Positions 1 to 9,531 of a DNA stretch of 64,000 bases are shown in pieces (position 1 is the first letter of the stretch; each line of letters opens with the position of its first letter). The stretch is from Aquatica leii. Lineage: Eukaryota > Arthropoda > Insecta > Coleoptera > Lampyridae. Location: positions 67,329,389 to 67,393,388 of the forward strand of contig CM069435.1 of NCBI GenBank assembly GCA_035610365.1, written 5' to 3'. The position numbers were made by a program, and so were the translations under genes. Under the pieces are notes generated by a model, which saw only the letters and a program-made list of their open reading frames with translations, was not told the origin of the DNA and ran no database searches.

Positions 1-1330
1 CGTGCGAAATTTTCATAACGTAGTACCCTGTATATCGACTTAAAATTAGATTCTGGTTTTGACGCCCTCTGCCGATCTTTTTGGTTACTGAGAGGTTGCG
101 GAGCCGTTTTGAAGCTGTCAACTATGTGAGACGGTCTGTGTCGAAAAATTTGACCGGATTCCTAAGATTCTAAGGGCATCCATTGTGATTAGTACGAATT
201 TATAAGTCAATTACGAATTTATTGTAATTTATTCGGCACAGGGTAAGATATTTTGTCTCCGGTTTATTAAGATTCCTTTCTAATTTCTGTATTAATGTGA
301 TAGCCGGTTTCGCCTCGCTTCAATCACATGTTCGATTCAACAAAGAACAATGACGGATAATTACTATTGATAAATACCGTTACCGAACGTGTTAGATTTT
401 GGAAGGGCATATTACCCATACGAAAACGAAGTCTCGACAAGCATTACTTTGGAGATGTTATTTCTTGTACACCAGTCGATTACGTAACCACCCACCTGTT
501 CGTAATTACAACTAACAGCATTCGATACAACGGGTTTTTATATCGCATTTAATTTATTATTATTAACGATTTTGTAGCTTCCTATCTTCGTGAGTTATTG
601 TGTGACACGATTTGCTATTCAATATCTATTCTAGGCTGCTACCGGGGAAAACGTTTTCTTTGCGCAAGTAAGCACTGGATTTTGGGTAAGTCTGTTTGAT
701 TATTTCTGTTCGCTGTCATAAAAGTCACTCACGGAACTTTGGTTAATGTTAATGTCCGTAATTACGTTTACTGTTACAATACCATTAAGGTAATTTCAAT
801 TATCATTTAGAGTGTATCGCATGCTGTGGACAGACAATATTTATTACGCAATTTTCTTCGCTATTTCGATGCAACTTAACATATGCATTGTGTGTTGCCG
901 ATATGTCTGGCATTTATGAATTGAGAAATTAAACATACTCCTGTTAATCTTTTACGTTGCTAAGTTAAAGTTTCTACACCTGTTATTCATACTTGTTAAT
1001 CTTTCTAGCATTTATGAATTGAGAAATCAAATATTCTCCTGTTAATCTTCTACGTTACTACATTAAAGTTGTTATACCTGTTAATCTTTCTTTTATGGTA
1101 ACATACCTTTCTCTTTTAACTGTGGTTACCCGAACACCAGAGTAACAAAGATTACGAACGTAAAAATTCGTTACAAGTTTGAACCGTCTGTCGTGATCGA
1201 GGCAGAAGTGTTAATTAGGATTGATCTGGCGCCCTTAATTATAACTTCCTTGAACCTCCCCTATCTCCGACTGTGTGAGTTGGCCGTGCAAGGTTCGTAA
1301 AACCTAAAGCTTGTAACATATTCGTGCAGC
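1..1330 (+). repeat. Dispersed repeat family, copy 1 (cut by window edge)
   Basis: This stretch matches 31715-32330 in reverse-complement orientation. The clearest blocks are 560-760 against about 32350-32150, including the shared cores GGAAAACGTTTTCT and GGGTAAGTCT, and 1172-1320 against about 31880-31720, including CTATCTCCGACT and GAGTTGGCCGT. Matches are patchy and below identity, so the copies are old. No open frame of convincing coding character runs through it. The family may be a non-autonomous transposon or a fragment of a larger element; its ends are not defined here. Confidence 0.6.
910..1095 (+). repeat. 98-bp tandem duplication inside repeat copy 1
   Basis: Two adjacent diverged copies begin at 910 and 1008, each starting GCATTTATGAATTGAGAAAT and ending near CTGTTAATCTTTCT. 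The spacing is 98 bp. The inverted copy near 31.9-32.1 kb seems to hold only one equivalent unit, so the duplication probably arose in this copy. Confidence 0.75.
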
Positions 1331-3980
1331 GCTTGGTTAAATTACTATCTGTGCGATATTATAATACTTGGATTGTTAAGTTTAAAAAAAAATAAATTTG
1401 CAAAAAAAATTAAATAGTCAGAATTAAACTCAAAATAGAGTTGAAATTACATATTCAAAAAACACATAATTTGAGAACAAATTAATAAACATAAAACATA
1501 TCAAATATAGACTTCATGTACCCTACACCAAGATGTTAAAAAAAACAAAAACTATGTAGTAAAAACTTTGCTAAATAAGAACGTTAGCTATACAAAGTTT
1601 AATTTACTTGTTCAAATAGAAGAACGTCAAATTTTGAATCATCTTATTTAATGTAGTAACTTCTATTTTAGTATTTTACCTAACAAATAAAACCCTTTAA
1701 TTAACTTTTAAGGTTACAACAAATTGTAACGTCAATTAAGGTATTTGTTGTAGAGCGTTGCTCACTTAACATTATTACTCAAAGATGTTCGTTCAACCGT
1801 GATTGCATCTATCTTTAATAATCATTTTTTTCTAGGTCAAAAGCAATCACATTTCTCTCAACCGCTTTATCTGTGATTTTGAACGCAATTTCCGACAAGT
1901 CACATATCACATCATTATTAACAACGAAGTTGCTGTTGACACATCAGTCTTAAATGAACTTAAATTTGATTATATAAAACATTATTAAATTTGACTACGT
2001 GATCATGTCATTAAGTGTCGTCACCGATCGCCAAGTACAAAAGATGTTGCTTTGTTAACAGCATTGCCAAATTAACAGCTACGATTTGAAATGTTTGCCA
2101 ACGTTGTTAGGTATTAAGAGCATCATAAACAACATAAGTTAAATGTGTTTTATGCAACCAGGAAAAATGTTTTCTATAATAAATAAAAAATTGTATATTT
2201 ATAAAGTATGCTTTAAAACAATTTTTAAAAGTATATGATTACCTTGAAAAACAACTTATTCCAAAGTTATTATAAAACTGAAACTTGAGAATAATAGGTA
2301 CAATTTATAGACTTAATTAAACGTATCTACAAATTTCATACAAACTATGTAGGTACTTTAGCATGTTTATTGACTATAAAAAAAAATTCAATAAAGTTAT
2401 AAAAAAAGTATTAATTTTGTAAAAACAAGTTAGTTAGATCACTGAGCAAAAATTTTAGAAAAACATCACATAAAGCTACAATAATTGCAACGCAACAAAT
2501 GCAAATGCAATTTTTTAGGCCTAAGAAAATTTATTACAAGTTTATTCTGAAAAGGTAAACGCAGAAAACATATTTTTTTGTTTTACTTTGATATTAAATT
2601 AAATACAAAGTTATGGTATTTTGTAGTTTGGAAGCGCAATTTACTTTCCGCTTTTGCGTTCTAAAGATTTATCTTTAATAGAATAAAGAATTCTTGCTAG
2701 GAATAAACTAAAATACGTGAACAAAAGACTTCATTGTCGTAGATGACTGCAATATTAACATACAACCTAAACTTTAAAATTAGCAACTACAAGTACAAAC
2801 TGTTTGTCAAGACAACTACGTAAATCCTTATTTGTTTTTGTAAACGCTGTTAAATGTTGCAATTAAGCCAAAACAAGTCCAAATTAAAATGTTAATTTAG
2901 TTGCACAATACACAACAATTTTTAAGAAAACCGTTCTATTTTATTAAAAAGCAGCATGTTTAAAAACATATAAAAGTTAAACTCAGCTGTAAATCGGGTA
3001 ACATTTTTTTCCTAGAATGTTAAACCGGTTTGATTAAAACTGTGTTTTATAACTCATAAACAACTTTTAGTATAGCAGCTTTCGCACTAAAAACTAGTTT
3101 AGTTCACATATATAGTAATATATACATACAACCGCAGAGAATTTTTTGTTTAAAAATATCTAACAAAAATAATTATATCAACAATTTTGTCAAATTAAAA
3201 ATTATGACTATTTTTAAATAAATTATTTATAAAATGTAGAACAAAATATTGAACTAACTAAGAAAATTATCGCCAATATACAAAAGCACAGCAATTTTGA
3301 TCGCGCAAAAACCACTCACAAAAACTTGAACATGCTCAGTTTTAGTATCGATGCATCTGTGAACGTAAAGTGCAACGTCATTTAAAACTGCACAGTAGAG
3401 GCTTTCACTTTAAAACAATTTATTTCACATTATGTCAAGAAAAGAACACCAGACTTATTGAAAACCACTTTACTATAAGTGAGTGCTTTTAGCGCGTTTT
3501 TACATCGATTTAAAAATACACTTTTAGTAATAAAAAATACATATTCCTTCACATTTATTGATTTACCTAAAAATATAAAAAAATTTAGTTGTAAATTTCT
3601 TAAAAATAAGTTTGTACAAAAAATATTAATTATTTTAATTGTCTAAACCCCGTTATTAAATTTATAACTTATTTAATGTGATTACTTGTATGATTGAGAT
3701 CTAAGATTGATACAAAATTTAGCAATATTTATTAAATTAAAGTTGTTTTTGCAAAAGATAAATATAAAACTTTGGTTAAACGATATCCAATTAAACGTTT
3801 TACAAAGAAATTTAATCAGCTTTTAGCAACGTCTAGTTGAGCTGTGTTTACTATCAATTTCAATTAATTCAACAAAACTGTTGATTTTGTACAGGATGTA
3901 TACATTACATTTAACGTTTCTTATAAAATTAATTAAAACAATTTAAACCTTAATTTCTAACGCAGTTTTATTTGTTGCAG
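1331..3980. other. AT-rich non-coding stretch before the Nmdar2 exon
   Basis: No open frame with coding character and no recognised mobile element was seen. Composition is very AT-rich with many short A and T runs. It is probably an intron of Nmdar2, because the exon at 3981 starts inside a codon and so needs an upstream exon. The last 20 bases form a T-rich tract ending in TTGCAG, a good splice acceptor. Confidence 0.5.
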
Positions 3981-4336
3981 CTATTTTGAAATCCCTGTGC
4001 AAAGAGTTTCTATCAGTAAACGTATCCGCAATATTGTATCTCATGAATTACGAGCAATATGGTCGAAGTACAGCTTCCGCTCAATATTTTCTACAGCTGG
4101 CTGGATATTTAGGAATACCTGTTATAGCGTGGAATGCTGACAATTCTGGTTTAGAACGGCGAGCATCTCAATCCTCTCTTCAATTGCAACTAGCCCCATC
4201 TTTAGAACATCAAACAGCCGCTATGCTGAGTATCCTGGAAAGATATAAATGGCACCAATTCTCGGTTGTCACCAGTCCAATAGCAGGACATGACGATTTT
4301 ATCCAAGCTGTCAGAGAAAGAGTATCTGCAATGCAG
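3981..4336 (+). CDS. Nmdar2: NMDA-type ionotropic glutamate receptor subunit 2, internal exon (amino-terminal domain), partial
   Basis: This is an internal exon of the GluN2-like subunit of the NMDA receptor, a glutamate-gated cation channel of the neuronal plasma membrane. A pyrimidine-rich tract ending in TTGCAG (3971-3980) is the acceptor, and ATGCAG|GTTTGT at 4336/4337 is the donor. The first two bases complete a split codon; 117 whole codons follow from 3986 and end exactly on a codon boundary. The translation contains [54 protein letters not shown] and [11 protein letters not shown], which I recognise as the periplasmic-binding-like extracellular domain of arthropod Nmdar2. Reading past 4336 gives a hydrophobic tail and a stop, i.e. 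intron. Its composition is much more balanced than the flanks. No other exon of this gene was recognised, so the neighbouring introns must be long. Confidence 0.88.
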
Positions 4337-5498
4337 GTTTGTGATTTTTTCTTGTTTTTAATCAAATACGTAATCGTTGCACTTAGATCGTTTACGACAA
4401 TGTCTAGTTAAAACAAAAAAACTTTTTTAGCTATTTTACTACTTTTATTATTACATAAATATATCATGCAGTTTTATTCAATTTAATAAAAGAAATTATA
4501 TACAGTAAATCAATTAAAACCAAAACTATGTATATAATTTGTCATTAACAATATACCAGTTTATGTTGTTTTGCGTTTGTAGAATAAATTATATTTTTGA
4601 GCAGACGTAAACAAGTTAATAAAGTGACTTTTTTTATTTTTGATAAATTTTTTGTTAGGATTTTACTTTTTAATAGTCATTTTAGTGTAAATTTACTAAT
4701 AAGAAATAAAAGTTGTAGAAACCATATTAGAATGTATTTTTGTGTGTTATAAACGTCGATAATAAATATGCCCAATGTATTATCAAAATGGTTCATGTAC
4801 GTTGTTTTTATTAAAAAAATTCTTAAAGTAGCAAAAGTTACAAAAAGTAGATTAGTTTATCTTAGAATCAGTTACTATACATATAATTTTAGTAACAATA
4901 AATTTTGATAGTAATAAAACTTTTAAGGATGATCCTATATTTAAAGTTTTATACAACTTACCCTGTATGATACAAAATATGTTTGTCTACTTTGAAGCTG
5001 CAATAATATAATCGTTTTATCTATTTTGTGCAAACATGTATTCACAGATAATCAAAGAAAGATTGTAACAAATTTTAGAACTAAGTTTATTTAGAACTAA
5101 CACGTAATCTAGGACTAATTTTTATAAAGATAACTAAACCGCAACCAAGCTTGAGTACTGCCAATTTTTTAATGCTGTAGAAATCAATTTCTTTCTAAAA
5201 ATTTTGTAATTCAACTTTTCACGTGAGTAATTGTTGACCAGAAACAAACACCGGCGATTGCTGTCGGTATAATTTATCTAGCCGTCTAAACGCACGCAAT
5301 GTGCAATTTCTTCGTGTTAGGAATAAGTCTTGTTACTCCTTGGTTGTAACTATGAACCTAGTCTTTGCAGAACGCCCGACTTGATTCTTAGTTCTGCTTG
5401 TTATTACTCTGATTTGAACCTAGTCTTCAGTAACGTTATTGCTAGCAAATGTTGACCATTTTTGGTTTTTGTTAAATTTTATAAGAGCATTATCATTC
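4337..5498. other. AT-rich intron-like stretch after the Nmdar2 exon
   Basis: It begins with a GTTTGT donor and holds no recognisable coding sequence. A slightly more GC-rich patch at about 5230-5450 contains two related phrases (AACCTAGTCTTTGCAG and AACCTAGTCTTCAGT), which may be a decayed short repeat. Otherwise I see nothing in it. Confidence 0.5.
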
Positions 5499-7165
5499 TC
5501 ATGTTTTTTTATATTTTTACGGCTTCTTTGTATTTTTTTTTCCTCTTTTTTTCCCACTGCTCTTTTTGCCTTTTTCTATGCTTTCTTGCATTCTTTGTCC
5601 CACAATTTCTTCTATCTTGTTTTCTCCCCTTTCTACTTTCTAAATCTGACTTTCTCTGTTATGTACTTCATCATCTCCCTTATTTCCTTCCACACTCTCT
5701 TGTAATTTCTTCTCTACCTATACCGTTTTCCCTATTCTCTATTTGTATCTGTTCATACCTTTTTCTGTCCATATTTTTTTTGTTATGCACTCCTTATGTT
5801 TTTCTATCTCTTCTTTTTTTTTTATTGTCAATTCTAGTAGTTGCTAGTTTGATTTCACCATTTCTCCCACCTTAAATGTTTTTATCTTTTTTCTAGCTCA
5901 TTTATTTGTCATTACAAAATCTATCATTGATTCTCCTCTTCCTCTTACGTACGTATACTCCCCAATTCCCTTTTCTTCTCTGTTTTCATTCATTATTTCC
6001 CACCCCCTTTTGTTGCACAATTTCAGCAATTTTTTTCTTTCTTTCTCTTTATCACTGTGTCCTTTGTTTGTCTCGTGTTAAAGTCCCTTCTTAATATTAT
6101 CAAACTCTGCTCCTTCTCGTTTATCATCTTCTCTGTGTTCTTTCTTGTTTCTTTCATTCTGCTGCTATAAACCGTCACTATTTTTATTTTTGTTCTTCCT
6201 CACTGTATGTTCTTTTCTACAGTTCTTCTTATTTGTTGTATTTTTTTTATCTTTCTGACCAAACTATTTTTTTCGTATTCCCGTTAATATAACCCTTGTT
6301 GCTCTCCCTTTACTCTTTTCTCTTCTGCATGTTGCACCATCCATTCAAATTTCTTTTTCCTACCACTCCCATTCTTTTTCTTCCATCCATGTTCCCTAAT
6401 GTACTCCCAAAAATCCTGTTTCTTGTTCTTTATTTCCGCTACGTTTCAAAAAATACTCTCAACTCACTTGTCTCTTACTGTGCTTTTTCTTTACTTTCCT
6501 TTACTCGTCTTTCTTGGTCTTTTTCCTTTTCATTACTCATTATTTATTTTCTTTGCCAATTTGTCTTTTTTCGCCTCCTTTCACCCTTTTAGTTGCCTTT
6601 TTTCTTCGGTTTCTCTGCTATAACCCTTGTCTCTGTCGTTCTATATATATCCCGTTTTTCCTGTATCATACCCATACTTTTCCTTCAGTTTTTTTCTACC
6701 ACTATATTTATTATTTCTCTTTGGGCTTTCCTTTCTTCCTATGTTCGCTTAATTTCTTCTTCTTCTTCTTTTCAGTTTTTCCTCTTAACCTCCCATTTTG
6801 CCACCACCATCTCATTTTCCTTTCCTCTGTTTATCACTGTCACCTTTTTTACTTCTACTTTCACATTTAATTTATCTTCCAGCATTAATACTAAATCCTT
6901 TTGTGGTTTTTTACTTCTTTGCCCCTTTATTACAATATTATTCTTCCATTTCGATCTCTTCATTTACCTTTTTTTTCAGTTTTTCTATTCTCTCCACCAG
7001 TTTCGCTTTTTCTATCTTCCACTTCTTCTCCTTTTTTCTATTTTTGTTTATTTTTTTAATTCTTTGCTTTATTCTTTGCATGTTTTTTTCATTTGTTTTA
7101 TCACTTCTTTTATTCATTTTTTTAGTTCTTCCATTTTTTCTGTTATTTTCCCTTTCTTCTTTCTG
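5499..7165 (-). pseudogene. Antisense relic of the same LINE family as 19720-24339 (ORF1 to endonuclease)
   Basis: The plus strand is almost pure T/C, so its complement is A/G-rich like the LINE at 19720-24339. The minus strand near 6772-6963 reads WKNNIVIKGQRSKKPQKDL, matching the ORF1 phrase RKNNIVIKGWRSEKPQKDL of the full-length copy. The segment runs from a point matching about 20318 in the full-length copy down to one matching about 22172. It therefore covers the end of the ORF1 coiled coil, the RRM-like part and the APE endonuclease, and lacks the reverse transcriptase. It is broken by many indels and stops. The long plus-strand Phe/Leu/Ser-rich frames here are shadows. Confidence 0.8.
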
Positions 7166-7195
7166 TTATTAAGCTATTTCTTTTGATTTCGTCAC

Positions 7196-7540
7196 TTAGT
7201 GTATGTAAGTATTAGGCATGTTATTCGTTATTTCGGGTGAATGCGAACGTTGATTAACCGGACTATAAGGTAAGGACACACTGCTGAAGTAATCTCCAAA
7301 CGCGTTCACTATTTTTTGAGGATTATCCATATTTGATCTGTTATAACTCAGCGAAGAAGGCATTCGTAAAGACTTTTTTTTAGAATTTACAAACTTACTA
7401 AACTCTTTAGGACAGTTCAGGATACTAACTTCAGCGTGTTGGGTGTAGGCCTTGTACGCTAAAGTTATTTGACTTTTGACTAGTTTTCTAATACGTTTGT
7501 ATTCACTTAAATTAAAAAAATTAAAAAACAAAAATTCTTT
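7196..7540 (-). pseudogene. LINE fragment (Jockey/CR1-like, between endonuclease and reverse transcriptase)
   Basis: A 111-codon minus-strand frame (7531-7196) contains SQITLAYKAYTQHAEVSI, ILNCPKEFSKFVNSKKKS and MPSSLSYN. This resembles the linker between endonuclease and reverse transcriptase in many insect Jockey/CR1-type LINEs, where phrases such as PKEFWKFVNSKK recur. It abuts the relic ending at 7165 but differs from that family in composition and sequence, so it is a second element. No catalytic motif is preserved. The clade is uncertain. Confidence 0.65.
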
Positions 7541-7731
7541 TGATTATAATTTTTTTTAATAGATATATCAAAATTTATTTAAGAAACAAGAATAAAACAA
7601 GATACAAACTTAAAATGATCAAAAATAAAGAGAATAAACTTGGTAAAATTCTTAATCCTCCTCTATCTATTCTAACTAATTTCAATTTTTTGTTTAGGAA
7701 GAGCAAAACAAACCGCGTAATACTATTTATA
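7541..7731. other. AT-rich spacer
   Basis: A Lys/Asn-rich plus-strand frame of 78 codons crosses this spacer but has no recognisable motif. It is most likely the body of the repeat whose end carries the hammerhead-like motif at 7732-7768. Confidence 0.3.
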
Positions 7732-7768
7732 TGGCAACGTTTCGTGTTGCAAGTGAGCACTTCATCAG
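7732..7768 (-). ncRNA. Hammerhead-ribozyme-like core, locus 1
   Basis: On the minus strand the sequence has CTGATGA (7768-7762), a segment whose ends can pair as GUG/CAC, then GAAACGTTGCCA. CUGAUGA, then a stem, then GAAA is the conserved core of hammerhead ribozymes; compact versions are known from Penelope-like retroelements. I cannot confirm stems I and III or the cleavage site. Two related loci are in the window (24870, 49021), so it is a repeated element feature, not a chance match alone. Confidence 0.4.
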
Positions 7769-7827
7769 ACCAATAAATAGGTTACAATAGAATAATTTAA
7801 CACACCACAAACATGAGCAACTTACGT

Positions 7828-8889
7828 TCCCAAGTAGCAAAAATCAGTTACAAAACGGTTATAAAACTCTCTTGCAACTATGGTTTCAGTAAGATATTTA
7901 GTTACAGAATAGTTGCTGAGTCTTTCATTATACGTTGTCAATACCGGATTTGGTCAGTTGCAAGGCAACTGCAGTAATATTATAACCGTTTTACAACGTG
8001 TCTGAAACCGTTGCAATTACTACTTTGTAACTGTTTTCCAGCGTTGCTATAACGGTTTTTTACAAATCATGTTTACCTATTCTGAATCGTTTTTGTAATG
8101 GTTTATCATCACGGTTTTGTAATTGATTTGTAACATTGTAGTTACCGTTTACAGGAACTGCTATGTAACTGTTTTGAAAACATGCTTATTACCATTATTT
8201 GAAACTACTTTATAACCGCATTGTTAAACAACTTATCCAAGATTTTAGTTACTAAGTGCATCATAAAGATTAAAACAAAAATAGAGATAAAAATATATTA
8301 ATAAAAAGATACAGATATATAAAAAGATATAATAAATGTACATTATTTAAATTTTTATAGTTTCTTATAGAACTAAATTCAAACAAAAAAGATATAATAA
8401 AAGAATTTTTACATCTGTTGCAAGTAGGTACCAGTAAACAGGTTTTTACGGCAGATTTTTAAGAAAAGCGGATTATGTCTATTTATAAATTTTGTAAATA
8501 GTAAATGCATAAATTTTGTTAAGAGAAAAATGTCTTTGTGTTAAAAGACCATGGCGGATTAAGATATTACCACATGTTATAGTTGAATGCGTCTACGTAA
8601 TTCTTAGTTAAATATTTGTATTAGGCTACAAATGCACATGTGCAATTATAATCGGTTCAATGATCATAATCTTGACTGGTTTTTTAAAGATTATAGGTGT
8701 TCGCAATGGCGATCTAATTTACACGTTCTAATCACTGTGTGTAATATTGTAATGTCCTTGCAATCAAATTCTATTTTATCCTAGAAGAAAATAAAATCAA
8801 TTTAAAATTTGCTTACTTAGAATTGACAACTAATTCTTCAACGTTGATTAAATTAGAAACAGTAGTTTAAATGCACGATTAAAATTATA
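7828..8889 (+). mobile_element. Hairpin-rich inverted-repeat element, left part (split by the Gypsy insertion)
   Basis: It begins TCCCAAGTAGCA at 7828, and the window has the imperfect inverse TGTTGCTTGGGA ending at 15306. Between these ends and the Gypsy insertion the sequence is dense in short imperfect inverted motifs built on GTTAC and GTAAC (for example TAACCGTTTTACAAC near 7982). No transposase is seen, so it is a non-autonomous element. The AT-rich part from about 8272 to 8889 is less clearly part of it. A target duplication could not be defined. Confidence 0.5.
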
Positions 8890-8894
8890 GTAAT
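8890..8894 (+). repeat. Target-site duplication of the Gypsy element, left copy (GTAAT)
   Basis: GTAAT directly before the 5' LTR is repeated at 14888-14892 directly after the 3' LTR. Five bases fits the 4-6 bp usual for LTR retrotransposons. Confidence 0.9.
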
Positions 8895-9006
8895 TGTTAT
8901 ATTCCTATATTAATGTTACAGCTAGTTTGCAAGTTGCAACTTGTTCGTTTAAAATGTACCTATTGCTTTTGTACTTTTTCTTAGAATTATACGGTACCTG
9001 AAAAGG

Positions 9007-9013
9007 TATAAAA
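9007..9013 (+). promoter_or_regulatory. LTR TATA box
   Basis: TATAAAA in the context GAAAAGGTATAAAACGGG. It is the likely core promoter of the element's genomic RNA; the same site lies at 14709-14715 in the 3' LTR. Confidence 0.6.
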
Positions 9014-9091
9014 CGGGTTGCGACAAAATCAGAAGGGTAGTTAAGTTAAGATATTTGTTTTGTTTGGTAAAGATCCATGTAAATATTGTAA

Positions 9092-9097
9092 AATAAA
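9092..9097 (+). promoter_or_regulatory. LTR polyadenylation signal AATAAA
   Basis: AATAAA lies 79 bp after the end of the TATA box. The working copy would be the equivalent 14794-14799 in the 3' LTR, ending the genomic RNA within the LTR. Confidence 0.5.
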
Positions 9098-9191
9098 ATC
9101 ATCATACTTCTTCAAGTGTTATTTGATACAGTATTACAAATCATATTTATTCGAACCTAGTTACGTGTTTGTGAGGTGCGTAACATAATTT

Positions 9192-9209
9192 TGGTGGCAG
9201 CGGTGCGAT
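9192..9209 (+). other. Probable primer-binding site
   Basis: TGGTGGCAGCGGTGCGAT begins six bases after the 5' LTR. A TGG start complementary to a tRNA CCA end is expected for priming of minus-strand DNA. I do not assign the tRNA. Confidence 0.6.
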
Positions 9210-9531
9210 ACTGACTTGGAGAAAGTTGCCGATTCCAGTGTCCAAGTACCGTTTGGGTCTACATACGAGTCCAATTAAAAGAAGGTAACTCCAGCTGAAG
9301 TAACTCTGAGGAGGACATGCAGCATTGCGGCATACGGAAGCAGGAAGCGACATAACGGCGGTGAGATTTTAAATTTATTACGTGGTGGTGTTATCATAAA
9401 TTTATCAAACAAAATACTTATTTTCTATCTTATATTACAAATATTAAACTCTTAATACGCATTCATCTTTGATCGAAATCTTTTAAATTAAATCAGATTA
9501 GGGAAAATCTTGTTTAATTCAAAATCACATT

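Larger units (their letters stand above)
8895..9185 (+). repeat. 5' LTR of the Gypsy element
   Basis: It starts TGTTATATTCC and ends GTGCGTAACA, so it has the standard TG...CA ends. It is 291 bp and matches 14597-14887 without a difference that I could find. It holds a TATA box (9007) and an AATAAA signal (9092). Confidence 0.95.

Noticed and set aside
367-552. 61-codon frame in repeat copy 1
   Set aside because: No motif, and not preserved in the related copy near 32.4 kb.
4337-4411. Continuation of the Nmdar2 frame past 4336
   Set aside because: A GT donor at 4337 and a change to hydrophobic low-complexity sequence show that this is intron.
5439-7186. Several plus-strand Phe/Leu/Ser-rich open frames, up to 197 codons
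   Set aside because: They are the pyrimidine shadow of an antisense LINE relic; the minus strand carries the recognisable protein.
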